Positions 52,681 to 61,212 of a stretch of DNA of 64,000 nucleotides are shown here, in pieces. Source of the DNA: an uncultured Clostridia bacterium (GTDB lineage Bacteria; Bacillota; Clostridia; Christensenellales; Borkfalkiaceae); NCBI GenBank assembly GCA_937912025.1, contig CALDOZ010000009.1, forward strand, positions 10,052-74,051. The letters run 5' to 3'. Made by a program: the position numbers and the translations under genes. Under the pieces are notes generated by a model that had not been told where the DNA came from, made no database searches, and saw nothing but the letters and a program-made list of their open reading frames with translations. Position 1 is the first letter of the stretch. Each line of letters opens with the position of its first letter.

Positions 52681-55600
52681 TTACTCCGCTTTTTCTACGC
52701 CTAAAATAACTTTATCTGAGCCAATATCCCATTCTTTAACGTAACCGCTTACGCTATCGCTAGGTATAACTTTTACGGCAAGCACGCTTGAAGCAAGTTC
52801 TTTTTCTTTACTTATAAGAACTTTTTGAGCGTTGCCGTTAGCGTTGTAATATAAATTAATTCTATCAGTAACTTCAAAGCCTGCTTCTTTTCTCATCGTT
52901 TGAATTTTAGAAATTATTTCACGCTCGATACCTTCAAGTAAAAGTTCTTCAGTTATATTACTATCTAAAACGACTGTCATACCGTTTTCACTTGCCGACA
53001 CGAAGCCCGATTTGCTTTCCGACGAAATTAATAAGTCGTTTTCGCTAAATTCAATTTCCGCTCCGCCAAGAGTAACTTTGTATACTTCGCCTTTTTTAAC
53101 TGTATCAACGATAAGGCCAGCGTCGCAACTTTCAAGGAATTGACGAATTAACCCAAGTTTTGCGCCGTATTTAGGGCCTAAAGTTTTAAGTTGTGGTTTA
53201 ATTTTGTAAGTAACGAAAGATTTTGCGTCTTTTAAAAGTTCAACTTCTTTAACGTTGAGTTCGTCTTTAGCAATTTCAAGTAAATCGTCTGTTAAATTAA
53301 CGCGTCTTTCAGTAGTAACGTAAAGTTTGCTAAGCGGTTGACGGTTTTTAATGTTAGCCGAATTTCTTGCCGCTCTACCAAGTACTACTACTTCTAATAC
53401 TACCGACATATTTTCTTCAAGTTCGCTATCTGTAAGACTATCGTCTTTTTTAGGGAACTCGCAAAGATGAACGGACTTAGGCGCGTCTTTATAAAACTCT
53501 GGAACAAGGTTGAGATAAATACTTTCAGCCATAAACGGAACGTACGGCGCTGAAAGTTTAGCAAGCGTTACAAGCACTGTGTAAAGCGTAGTGTAAGCGG
53601 CAGCCTTGTCGTCAGTCATTTCCTTACCCCAATATCTTTCTCTACCACGGCGAATATACCAGTTACTTAAATCGTCAACGTATTCTTGAAGCATACGCGA
53701 AGTTTCAAAAATTTGGTATTTTTCAAGACCCTTATCAATATTTTCAATAAGGGTGTTAAGTTTGCTTAAAATCCACTTATCCATAAGCGAAAGTTTGCAT
53801 TTTTTAATATCGTATTCGCTTGGATTATATTTATCAATTTCAGCGTAAAGCACAAAGAACGCGTAAGCATTCCAAAGCGTACCCATAAATTTACGTTGCG
53901 CTTCGCTTACCGCTTCAGGATAGAAACGTGATGGAAGCCATGGCGCTGAACCGGTGTAGAAATACCATCTAACAGCGTCTGCGCCTTGTTTATCAAGTAC
54001 CGACCAAGGATCTACTACGTTACCTATATGCTTAGACATTTTAACGCCGTTTTTATCGTTAACGTGACCTAAAACTATACAGTTTTTAAATGGAGATTTT
54101 CCAAATAAAATTGTTGAAATAACTAATAAAGTATAGAACCAACCACGAGTTTGGTCAATTGCTTCGCTAATAAAGTCGGCTGGGAATTGAGTGTCGAAAA
54201 GTTCTTTATTTTCAAACGGATAGTGAAGTTGAGCAAAAGGCATTGAACCAGAGTCAAACCAACAGTCTATAACGTCTTTAACTCTACTCATAGTTCCACC
54301 GCATTCACACTTAAACGTAGGCGCGTCGATATACGGACGGTGAAGTTCAATTTCACCTTCAATACCGCAAAGCTCTTTGAGTTCTTGTCTTGAACCTATA
54401 ACATGTACTTTATTACATTTATCACACGTCCAAACAGGAAGCGGAGTACCCCAATATCTTTCACGAGATAAACCCCAATCAATTACGTTTTCAAGGAAGT
54501 TGCCCATTCTACCAGACTTGATAGTTTCAGGCATCCAATTAACAGAGTTGTTTGACGCAAGGAGTTGGTCTTTAACCGCCGTAGTTTTAATAAACCACGA
54601 ACTTCTTGCATAGTAGATAAGAGGGGTATTACAACGCCAACAGAACGGATAACTGTGCGTAAATTCTTGAACTTTAAACATTAACGAACGCTCGTTGAGT
54701 TGGTCGATAATAACCTTGTCGGCATCTTTAACGAATAAACCCGCTATACCGTCGCAACAATCAAGCATTCTACCACGATTGTCAACGAGATTAACAAACG
54801 CAACGTCGTATTTTTGGCAAACACGGCTATCGTCTTCACCAAACGCAGGAGCGTTATGAACTATACCAGTACCGTCTTCAAGAGTAACGTAATCGTCAAG
54901 TACTACGATATACGCTTTTTTATTTTTTTCAAGTTCGCTTTGAGCGTAACTAAATAACGGCTCGTATTCGGCGTACTCGTACTCTTTACCTGGCTTTACT
55001 GATAAAACTTCGTATTCTTCAAAAAGTTTAGACGCTAAAGCCTCAGCAAGAACGTAAATGCAACCGTCGTTTGCTTTAATTTCAGCGTAATTTGCGGTAG
55101 GGTTAAAACAGAGCGCAACGTTAGAAGGTAAAGTCCAAGGCGTAGTCGTCCACGCTAAGAAATACTTATTTTCTTCGCCCTTAATTTTAAACTTAACGTA
55201 AACTGACTTTTCAGTAACGTCTTTATACCCTTGCGCTACTTCGTGAGAAGAAAGAGCAGTTCCGCAACGAGGACAATAAGGAACGATTTTATAGCCTTTA
55301 TATAAAAGCCCTTTCTTCCAAATTTCTTTAATTGCCCACCATTCGCTTTCAATATAATCGTCGTGATAGGTAACGTAAGGATTATCCATATCGCACCAAT
55401 ATCCAAGACGGTCTGACATAGTTTTCCATTCAGACGTATACTTGAATACCGATTGTTTACATTGTTTAATAAACGGCTCGATACCGTATTTTTCAATATC
55501 TTGCTTACCGTCAAGCCCGAGTTTTTTCTCTATTTCAAGTTCAACCGGAAGACCGTGCGTATCCCAACCCGCTTTTCTTAAAACGTGTTTACCTTTCATT

Positions 55601-55818
55601 GTTTGGTAACGTGGGATAATATCTTTCATAACGCGTGTTAAAACGTGACCGATATGCGGTTTACCGTTGGCTGTTGGAGGACCGTCGTAAAAACAAAATT
55701 CTTCTTTGCCTTCGTTCTTTTTAACGCTTTCAGCAAACACGTCGTTTTCTTCCCAAAACTTAATAATTTCTTTTTCTCTTTCAAGGAAATTAAGAGTGGT
55801 TTCAACTTTTTTATACAT
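52681..55818 (-). CDS. ileS: Isoleucyl-tRNA synthetase
   Basis: 1045 residues. The HIGH motif (PPTANGKPHIGHVL), KMSKS motif (GVKMSKHIGN), editing domain (TTTPWTLPSNVALCF) and an anticodon-binding C-terminal half are visible. The length and layout fit the long, eukaryote-like IleS2 type, known for low mupirocin sensitivity; that assignment is inferred. The leader holds a short attenuator instead of a recognisable T-box. AAGGAG precedes the ATG. Confidence 0.96.
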   Translation of the reverse strand: MYKKVETTLNFLEREKEIIKFWEENDVFAESVKKNEGKEEFCFYDGPPTANGKPHIGHVLTRVMKDIIPRYQTMKGKHVLRKAGWDTHGLPVELEIEKKLGLDGKQDIEKYGIEPFIKQCKQSVFKYTSEWKTMSDRLGYWCDMDNPYVTYHDDYIESEWWAIKEIWKKGLLYKGYKIVPYCPRCGTALSSHEVAQGYKDVTEKSVYVKFKIKGEENKYFLAWTTTPWTLPSNVALCFNPTANYAEIKANDGCIYVLAEALASKLFEEYEVLSVKPGKEYEYAEYEPLFSYAQSELEKNKKAYIVVLDDYVTLEDGTGIVHNAPAFGEDDSRVCQKYDVAFVNLVDNRGRMLDCCDGIAGLFVKDADKVIIDQLNERSLMFKVQEFTHSYPFCWRCNTPLIYYARSSWFIKTTAVKDQLLASNNSVNWMPETIKSGRMGNFLENVIDWGLSRERYWGTPLPVWTCDKCNKVHVIGSRQELKELCGIEGEIELHRPYIDAPTFKCECGGTMSRVKDVIDCWFDSGSMPFAQLHYPFENKELFDTQFPADFISEAIDQTRGWFYTLLVISTILFGKSPFKNCIVLGHVNDKNGVKMSKHIGNVVDPWSVLDKQGADAVRWYFYTGSAPWLPSRFYPEAVSEAQRKFMGTLWNAYAFFVLYAEIDKYNPSEYDIKKCKLSLMDKWILSKLNTLIENIDKGLEKYQIFETSRMLQEYVDDLSNWYIRRGRERYWGKEMTDDKAAAYTTLYTVLVTLAKLSAPYVPFMAESIYLNLVPEFYKDAPKSVHLCEFPKKDDSLTDSELEENMSVVLEVVVLGRAARNSANIKNRQPLSKLYVTTERRVNLTDDLLEIAKDELNVKEVELLKDAKSFVTYKIKPQLKTLGPKYGAKLGLIRQFLESCDAGLIVDTVKKGEVYKVTLGGAEIEFSENDLLISSESKSGFVSASENGMTVVLDSNITEELLLEGIEREIISKIQTMRKEAGFEVTDRINLYYNANGNAQKVLISKEKELASSVLAVKVIPSDSVSGYVKEWDIGSDKVILGVEKAE

Positions 55819-55833
55819 AATATCTCCTTAACG

Positions 55834-55850
55834 AAACTGTATAACAGTTT
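55834..55850 (-). repeat. Small hairpin before the ileS ribosome binding site
   Basis: AAACTGT-ATA-ACAGTTT, 7-bp arms, a few bases upstream of AAGGAG. It may tune ileS translation. Confidence 0.45.
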
Positions 55851-55873
55851 ATGGCTTTTAGTACTTTGCAGTT

Positions 55874-55893
55874 AAAAAACGGGCTACTGCCCG
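55874..55893 (-). terminator. Attenuator terminator in the ileS leader
   Basis: CGGGC-AGTA-GCCCG followed by TTTTTT on the minus strand, about 40 nt after the predicted transcription start and 55 nt before ileS. The loop-side GCAGT can instead pair with the downstream AACTGC, giving a possible antiterminator. The T-box core (GGGTGGNACCGCG) is absent and the leader is only ~110 nt. Confidence 0.6.
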
Positions 55894-55936
55894 CGCAAAC
55901 TCGTCTTTTATGTCGACAAAAGTAACTTTTTTATTT

Positions 55937-55965
55937 ATTTTAACAAATAAAGTTATAATAGTCAA
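55937..55965 (-). promoter_or_regulatory. Promoter of ileS
   Basis: TTGACT (55960-55965), 17 nt, TAAAAT (55937-55942) on the minus strand, divergent from the SRP RNA promoter 31 bp away. Confidence 0.68.
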
Positions 55966-55995
55966 ACTAAAAAAGCAATAAATTGCTCTAAATAC

Positions 55996-56024
55996 TTGAT
56001 TATTTGTCAAATTTAGTATAAAAT
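55996..56024 (+). promoter_or_regulatory. Promoter of the SRP RNA gene
   Basis: TTGATT (55996-56001), 17 nt, TAAAAT (56019-56024), predicting a start near 56031, the 5' base of the closing helix. Confidence 0.65.
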
Positions 56025-56030
56025 AACGTT

Positions 56031-56340
56031 ACTGCGCTAAGTGGGGAGCTAGCGGTGCCCTGTAACTTGCAATCCGCTATAGCAAGGCCGAATCGCCCTT
56101 CGAGGTTGTTGGTATGGAAGGCTGCGCAAAGTAAGTAACGTTGATGTCAAGGTCTTATGCAACGAGGCCCCGTGAACCGTGTCAGGGTAGGAATACAGCA
56201 GCACTAAGCGGACCGTTTCGTGTGCCATAAGGTTGCTTTGGCGGAGTCAACTGCTTTGCTAACGCTTCGGTACTCACTATCGGAAAGGGATGCGCAGTAC
56301 TTTCGACGCTAAGGGCTTTGGTTTTTCCATTGCCCTTTTA
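56031..56340 (+). ncRNA. ffs: Signal recognition particle RNA, large Gram-positive type
   Basis: The Alu-domain segment GGTGCCCTGTAAC.TGCAATCCGCTATAGCA (56054-56084) and the S-domain tip GTGAACCGTGTCAGG...GGAATACAGCAGCACTAAGCGG (about 56172-56213) match Bacillus scRNA-type SRP RNAs. The 5' ACTGCGC (56031-56037) pairs with GCGCAGT (56292-56298) as helix 1. A hairpin with T-run (AAGGGC...GCCCTTTT, 56311-56340) ends it. It scaffolds Ffh for co-translational membrane targeting. Confidence 0.93.
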
Positions 56341-56389
56341 AAAATAAAACTGACCGAGTTTATTAAGCAAGGCTAAGCGAGTATAAATT

Positions 56390-57046
56390 ATGATAAGTAA
56401 AAATTTGCAAGCAATTTTAAACGAAATATCACTAGGTAACGATAGAGGCGAAAAAATTACCCTTGTCGGCGCGACTAAGTTTGTCCCCGTTGAAATTATT
56501 AACGAGGCTATTTCGCTAGGCTTAACTGATATTGGCGAAAACCGCGCCCAAGAATTTAAAGATAAATTTCCGTTAGTTTTACCGGTAAATTATCACTTTA
56601 TTGGAACTTTACAGACAAATAAAATCAAGTATTTAATTGGTAAAACTTCGCTAATTGAAAGCGTATCTCGAAAAGAACTTATTGACGAAATTTCACGCCA
56701 AAGCGTAAACAAAAACGTAACGACGAATATTTTAATTCAAGTAAATATTGGAAATGAAGAAAACAAGCACGGCTATACGTTAGACGAAGTTAACTCTGCC
56801 GTAAGTTACGCAAGTAGTATGCCAAATTTAAAAGTTTTAGGACTTATGGCAATGCTTCCTGAAAGCGACGACCAAGACTTGCTTGCTTCTTTATTTGATT
56901 TAATGCGCAGTAAGTACGACGAGTTGAAAGACGTTTACAACTTTAAATATTTATCAATGGGAATGAGTGGCGATTACAAATTAGCAATAAAGCACGGCTC
57001 GAATATGATACGAGTAGGTAGCGCCATTTTTGGAAAAAGATATTGA
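56390..57046 (+). CDS. YggS/YlmE family PLP homeostasis protein
   Basis: 218 residues. The PLP-binding Lys lies in LVGATKFVPVEIINEA; IGENRAQEFKDKF, HFIGTLQTNKIKYL and the C-terminal SMGMSGDYKLAIKHGSNMIRVGSAIFG are all family signatures. It buffers free PLP and affects amino acid and keto acid balance. It overlaps the sepF-like gene by 4 nt, reproducing the Bacillus ylmE-ylmF order. It ends in TGA. Confidence 0.93.
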   Translation: MISKNLQAILNEISLGNDRGEKITLVGATKFVPVEIINEAISLGLTDIGENRAQEFKDKFPLVLPVNYHFIGTLQTNKIKYLIGKTSLIESVSRKELIDEISRQSVNKNVTTNILIQVNIGNEENKHGYTLDEVNSAVSYASSMPNLKVLGLMAMLPESDDQDLLASLFDLMRSKYDELKDVYNFKYLSMGMSGDYKLAIKHGSNMIRVGSAIFGKRY

Positions 57047-57294
57047 AAAAGTCCACCGTTTTGAGTAATAATCAAAATCAAGGCACAAAAGAAATTAAAG
57101 CATTTTCACCTAAAAAACCAAGCCAAACGGAAGAAATTATACAGTATATAAAACAACACCCTGCAATTATAACTTTGCAGTTTTGCAACGCGGTAAATAG
57201 TCAACGAATATTAGACCTATTATGCGGAGCGGTATGCGCGCTTAATTTAAAAATATGTCCACTTGACAAAGAAAACTATTTAATAACCAAATAA
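57043..57294 (+). CDS. sepF: Minimal SepF-like cell division protein
   Basis: 83 residues, against about 150 in Bacillus. The C-terminal core is SepF-like: a helix (EEIIQYIKQHPAII), then NSQRILDLLCGAVCALNLKI and NYLIT, with the conserved ring-forming Gly in LLCGAV. SepF polymerises on FtsZ and anchors it to the membrane. The usual N-terminal amphipathic membrane helix is missing; only a Gln/Asn/Lys-rich leader remains. The start is TTG, overlapping the yggS stop. Context strongly supports the call. Confidence 0.75.
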   Translation: MKKSTVLSNNQNQGTKEIKAFSPKKPSQTEEIIQYIKQHPAIITLQFCNAVNSQRILDLLCGAVCALNLKICPLDKENYLITK

Positions 57295-57300
57295 TTTTTT

Positions 57301-57329
57301 GCGTTTTGTATTCACAAAACGCTTTTTTT
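57301..57329 (+). terminator. Terminator of yggS-sepF
   Basis: A GCGTTTTGT-ATTC-ACAAAACGC hairpin with a seven-T run. Confidence 0.85.
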
Positions 57330-57339
57330 ATGCTACAAT
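57311..57339 (+). promoter_or_regulatory. Promoter of the second SDR gene, embedded in the terminator
   Basis: TTCACA (57311-57316), 17 nt, TACAAT (57334-57339). The -35 box is the loop and 3' arm of the yggS-sepF terminator. In the leader, AGGAGG (57362-57367) lies 25 nt before the ATG, with AGGAA/TTCCT able to fold between them. Confidence 0.55.
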
Positions 57340-57392
57340 ACTATTAATTTAAAACTATTATAGGAGGAAGGAATTATTTCCTAATTAACAGT

Positions 57393-58223
57393 ATGGCAAA
57401 AGTATGCGTGATAACTGGTGGCGGTAGCGGAATGGGCTTATCTGCCGCAAAATTTATGGATAAAAGCAAAATTATAATTTTATCTGGAAGAACTGAAGCA
57501 AAATTACAAAAAGCAATAGACGAACTTACTTCTTTAGGTTTTACCGCTTACGCTAAAGCGTGTGATACAAGCAAGCGTGAAAGCGTTCAAGCACTCGTTG
57601 AGTTTGCAGTATCTAAAGGCGAAGTAACTAACGTTATTAACTCGGCAGGCGTATCTCCTGCAATGTCTAAGCCTGAACCTATCGTGAGAATTAACGCTTT
57701 AGGTACGGTATATATCAACCAAGAATTTTCTAAAGTAATGAAGGAAGGTTCTGTTATAGTTGACGTTGCTTCAAACTCAGCGTACTCTTTACCAAATATT
57801 ATCTTACCTAAAAAGGCGTATAAACTTGCCGATACCGATGAAGAATTATTCGTTAAGAAAATTTTAAAACGCGCTTCAATTGCTAAAGGCGACTATCAAC
57901 AAGCCGGCTTTGCTTACGCTCTTTCTAAAAACTTCGTAACTTGGTACGCCGCTAAATGCGCGTTCGAATACGGACCTAAAGGTATCCGCGTTTGTTCGTT
58001 AAGTCCAGGCTTAATCGCAACTGATATGGGCGACCTTGAGAAAGAAAACGGCGGTATGCTTATTCCAATGTCTTGCGAAGAAAGAATGGGCAAACCTGAC
58101 GAACTTGGTTACGCATTAGCAACCGTTGCCGACGAAAGAAACGGCTATCTTGCCGGCGTTGACGTGCTTGTAGACGGCGGTTCAACTCGCGGAATGAAAG
58201 AATTTAAAAAGAAAAAGAAATAA
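57393..58223 (+). CDS. SDR family NAD(P)-dependent oxidoreductase
   Basis: 276 residues. It has a TGGGSGMG cofactor loop, VINSAGVSPA, and a YALSK Tyr-Lys catalytic pair preceded by a 40-residue insertion relative to minimal SDRs. VDGGSTRGM ends the fold. This layout resembles the hydroxysteroid dehydrogenase-like SDRs of gut Clostridia, but the substrate cannot be set from sequence. No in-frame start exists closer to the AGGAGG 25 nt upstream. Confidence 0.87.
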   Translation: MAKVCVITGGGSGMGLSAAKFMDKSKIIILSGRTEAKLQKAIDELTSLGFTAYAKACDTSKRESVQALVEFAVSKGEVTNVINSAGVSPAMSKPEPIVRINALGTVYINQEFSKVMKEGSVIVDVASNSAYSLPNIILPKKAYKLADTDEELFVKKILKRASIAKGDYQQAGFAYALSKNFVTWYAAKCAFEYGPKGIRVCSLSPGLIATDMGDLEKENGGMLIPMSCEERMGKPDELGYALATVADERNGYLAGVDVLVDGGSTRGMKEFKKKKK

Positions 58224-58232
58224 AATAACGAT

Positions 58233-58262
58233 AAAAACTCTTGGGAAAAACCAAGAGTTTTT
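58233..58262 (+). terminator. Terminator of the second SDR gene
   Basis: AAAAACTCTTGG / CCAAGAGTTTTT arms around a 6-nt loop, with a T-run. Confidence 0.85.
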
Positions 58263-58347
58263 TAAATAATGATTAGAACAAACTTCGATTATTTTTGTAA
58301 ATAATATGCGTTAGTTTTTTAAGTAAATAATTTCATAGCATATTAAA

Positions 58348-58385
58348 CTACCCTTTGGAAAATCAACCAAAGGGTAGAATTTTTT
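58348..58385. terminator. Hairpin at the end of the glycosidase gene
   Basis: Perfect 11-bp arms CTACCCTTTGG / CCAAAGGGTAG. The T-run lies on the plus-strand side, so as a terminator for the minus-strand glycosidase it is weak. Confidence 0.55.
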
Positions 58386-58386
58386 A

Positions 58387-60966
58387 TTAAAGTAATTTAA
58401 TTACAACTTCACTTTCGCCTTTATTTAGTTTAATGACGTACGCGCCTTCAACTAATAGTTTAGCGTTTACTTTTTTGCCATTGACGGTAAAAGAGTATTT
58501 TTTATTATCGTCAAGACAAACTATTGCATAAGCGGTATCAAGCGCCGTAATAGTTTTAAACTCTAAACCCGTTTTCGTTACCGTTTTTTTAGTTATTAAC
58601 GTTTCAAAACCTACCGTAACTGAGTTTTTAACGTAAAAACTTTCAAAAAACGAAAGAACTGGCGATGATAAACCCGAAAACTGCGGAAATCCTGCTCCCC
58701 TACCGTTTTCTATCATAAAATGCTCGAAAGAATTATAAGTATCGTAACACTCGCGTTGCCATACCGATAAAACGACGTTTGCAATTTGACACGCTAAGTC
58801 AATTTCACCCCTATCAAGTAACGATATAAATAATATCCATTGATGCGGTATCCAAACTGAGCCGTTCCAGTACCCCTTTTTAGAAAAATAACTTGCCCTT
58901 GTATCAACGGCGCTAACACCGTATTCAGTTAGTAAACCATTTTTAATGTTTTCTAAAACTTTTTGACTTCTTTCTTTTGACGAAATACCCGCAATGTACG
59001 GATATACACCGTCAAGACCTTGGTTATAGTTAGTACCGTCTTGATAGCGCAAGAAGTTTTTAGGCTTGCCGTTTTCGTCGTGAATCATATACGAATAATA
59101 ACCACACTCGTCGTCAAATAAATTGTCTTCTATAACGGCGGAATATTTAGCAATTGCAACTTCGTAATCAGATTGGTCGTTAAAGCCAAAGTATAGAGAA
59201 ATATTTTTTAAAATTTTAGCAATTAGCACCGTTTCTGCGGTAGTAATAACACAAGTCGTATCGTTATAAGTCGCCGTTTTTTCGTTTTCGATAGTGCGTA
59301 AACGTATGTGTTTTTGCGGTGGATAATCATCCCAACCGCCCGAATTATAAAACAAGTGCCACGTTTTTATAAGTCCCGAATTTACTTGACAAACGTCTGC
59401 GTCCATTTTAGCGTAAAAATCGTAATATTGTTTTATCATAGGATATAACTTTAACAGTTTATCACGATTTTCAGGGTATTTATCAAACAAGTATTTGTAT
59501 AAGAAAATTTGCGTAGGCACAAGCGAGCCTGCAAAAATAAACGGGCTATGCTTATCACCAACGGGAGTTAAATATGTGTTTAAACATTCGTATGCGCGAT
59601 TAAAATCGGTAACGCCAAGACCTATACCTATCATACCGCTGTCCCATTGATATAAACAATCCCAAAATCTACCAGGGGTGCTATGGCGAATAAATGAACG
59701 TCTATTATAGATAGGATATACTATGTTAAGTAACGTGTTTGTTGCTATAAAATTTTGAGAAAACGCAAACTTTTCACCGCAATTATTGCAGTTTAACGAA
59801 AACTCTAACTGCTCTTTTCTAAGCACGTTTTCATCACCGCAAAACACAGTAAACGTAACAGTTTTACTTTCGTTTGGTAAAAGATAGATAGGTTTTCCAA
59901 CTAAAACTTCGTAAACGTCTTTTCCGCCAGCGTCGAAGAAATTAAAAACGTGATCGTGAACGCGATGTTCTAACGCAGGACCTATATCGTCACACAAAAT
60001 ACGACGAACAAGTTCAACGGAATTATCCCACGTTACTGTGTACACGGTGCCTATACCGTCGTATTTTAAAGTCATTTTATTATCGGTTAAAACTTTGTTT
60101 GGCGTAACGTTTTGTTTAAATTGAGTAAAAGTAACGCTATCAACGTTTTTACCAATAGCAAACCCGTCTATTGTTATAGACTGCAACGGTATTAACTTAA
60201 CGCTATTAACGTTTATATCTTCAAACTCTAAGCAAGCGTAAGTAAAGTTTTGACTACTTTTTATAGGTAAAAGTAATTGTTTTACGCCATTAAGTATAAT
60301 TTTTAAAGCGCCGTCGCAATCGCTTTTATATCTAATACCAATAGAATTTGCTTGAGCGCTTACGTTATATAAGGCAAAATGACTATCGTTATAAAAATAA
60401 TTACCAGAAAGCGCCGTGCCTTGAACTCCCGACGTAAAATCACAAACTTCTTCGCCTAAATATCTTCCTTGAACAGCGTACCTATCGCAAATTTTAACGT
60501 CTTGATAATCTAATGCGTCAACGAACTTTTGGTTAGCGTTTAAATTAGGTTTAACGTACGTTTTATGATATAACGGAACAAGCCCGTTTTTTACTTTTTG
60601 AGTTTGAAGTGAAAAAGCAACGTTAGGATACACCGATTGATTTAATTCGGTGTTGTTAACAAAATTACAATCAACGTCAATACGTTTATCATCGGTAATA
60701 TTATAGGTAACGTCGCAATAAACCCTATCTTTCCATTCAAGTTCATATCGGTAAGTAAAACGCGTTAAATCAACGTTAGACTTCCACATTTTTACAGGGC
60801 CACCGCTAATGCTTTTTGACGCTATAACGTTTCTACGAAAAAATCCAGGGAAAACTTCAACGTTAAAGGTTGTACCATAAACGCTATCCGCTATGTGCGT
60901 TGCTCCTAAATACTCTTTGTTATATGGACCGCATTTGCCTAATGAAAGGTCGTAACTTTTATCCAT
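58387..60966 (-). CDS. Glycoside hydrolase, GH63/MGH1-like (alpha/alpha)6 barrel
   Basis: 859 residues without a signal peptide. The N-terminal ~400 residues are beta-rich. The C-terminal half is an (alpha/alpha)6 barrel with RFWDCLYQWDSGMIGIGLG (probable acid Asp), GGWDDYPPQ, and KKGYWNGSVWIPHQWILF (family GH63/MGH1-like). This clan acts on alpha-glucosides or mannosyl conjugates; the substrate here is unknown. GAGGTG precedes the ATG, and a consensus promoter lies upstream. Confidence 0.8.
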   Translation of the reverse strand: MDKSYDLSLGKCGPYNKEYLGATHIADSVYGTTFNVEVFPGFFRRNVIASKSISGGPVKMWKSNVDLTRFTYRYELEWKDRVYCDVTYNITDDKRIDVDCNFVNNTELNQSVYPNVAFSLQTQKVKNGLVPLYHKTYVKPNLNANQKFVDALDYQDVKICDRYAVQGRYLGEEVCDFTSGVQGTALSGNYFYNDSHFALYNVSAQANSIGIRYKSDCDGALKIILNGVKQLLLPIKSSQNFTYACLEFEDINVNSVKLIPLQSITIDGFAIGKNVDSVTFTQFKQNVTPNKVLTDNKMTLKYDGIGTVYTVTWDNSVELVRRILCDDIGPALEHRVHDHVFNFFDAGGKDVYEVLVGKPIYLLPNESKTVTFTVFCGDENVLRKEQLEFSLNCNNCGEKFAFSQNFIATNTLLNIVYPIYNRRSFIRHSTPGRFWDCLYQWDSGMIGIGLGVTDFNRAYECLNTYLTPVGDKHSPFIFAGSLVPTQIFLYKYLFDKYPENRDKLLKLYPMIKQYYDFYAKMDADVCQVNSGLIKTWHLFYNSGGWDDYPPQKHIRLRTIENEKTATYNDTTCVITTAETVLIAKILKNISLYFGFNDQSDYEVAIAKYSAVIEDNLFDDECGYYSYMIHDENGKPKNFLRYQDGTNYNQGLDGVYPYIAGISSKERSQKVLENIKNGLLTEYGVSAVDTRASYFSKKGYWNGSVWIPHQWILFISLLDRGEIDLACQIANVVLSVWQRECYDTYNSFEHFMIENGRGAGFPQFSGLSSPVLSFFESFYVKNSVTVGFETLITKKTVTKTGLEFKTITALDTAYAIVCLDDNKKYSFTVNGKKVNAKLLVEGAYVIKLNKGESEVVIKLL

Positions 60967-60992
60967 AATTCACCTCGTAAATTAATACTATA

Positions 60993-61021
60993 AGTTTAAC
61001 TTATTTGCAATATTATGTCAA
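60993..61021 (-). promoter_or_regulatory. Promoter of the glycosidase gene
   Basis: TTGACA (61016-61021), 17 nt, TAAACT (60993-60998) on the minus strand. The neighbouring oxidoreductase operon uses the same TAAACT box. Confidence 0.68.
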
Positions 61022-61099
61022 CACCAACGATTAACTCCAATAAAAAACGCAATAAACTTGATTACTTTTTTCAATGTTTAAAATATTTTTACTTTAGGG

Positions 61100-61149
61100 T
61101 ACTATCGAAATCGGACATTTTTCAAAAAACATGTCCGATTTCGATAGTA
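61100..61149. repeat. Palindrome, copy 3
   Basis: The same 18-nt arms as copies 1 and 2 (61101-61118, 61131-61148), plus one outer T-A pair, around a diverged 12-nt centre TTTTCAAAAAAC. It lies at one end of a ~296-bp unit with RNA-like element B. Confidence 0.95.
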
Positions 61150-61212
61150 TATTACGTTTAGTTTTTTATTTTTGACAGAATTTCTAGTTAAAATTAATAG
61201 TTTTAATAATGA

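Noticed and set aside
54377..54613. Plus-strand ORF inside ileS
   Set aside because: It lies antisense to the conserved catalytic core of IleS and has no ribosome binding site or family match; treated as a shadow, like the plus-strand ORFs within tig, lon and clpX.
55819..55940. T-box riboswitch before ileS
   Set aside because: The leader is too short and lacks the GGGTGGNACCGCG core; only a simple attenuator is present.
57393..58223. Alternative genetic code (TGA as Trp)
   Set aside because: Trp is encoded by TGG in conserved positions and TGA ends yggS at its expected length.
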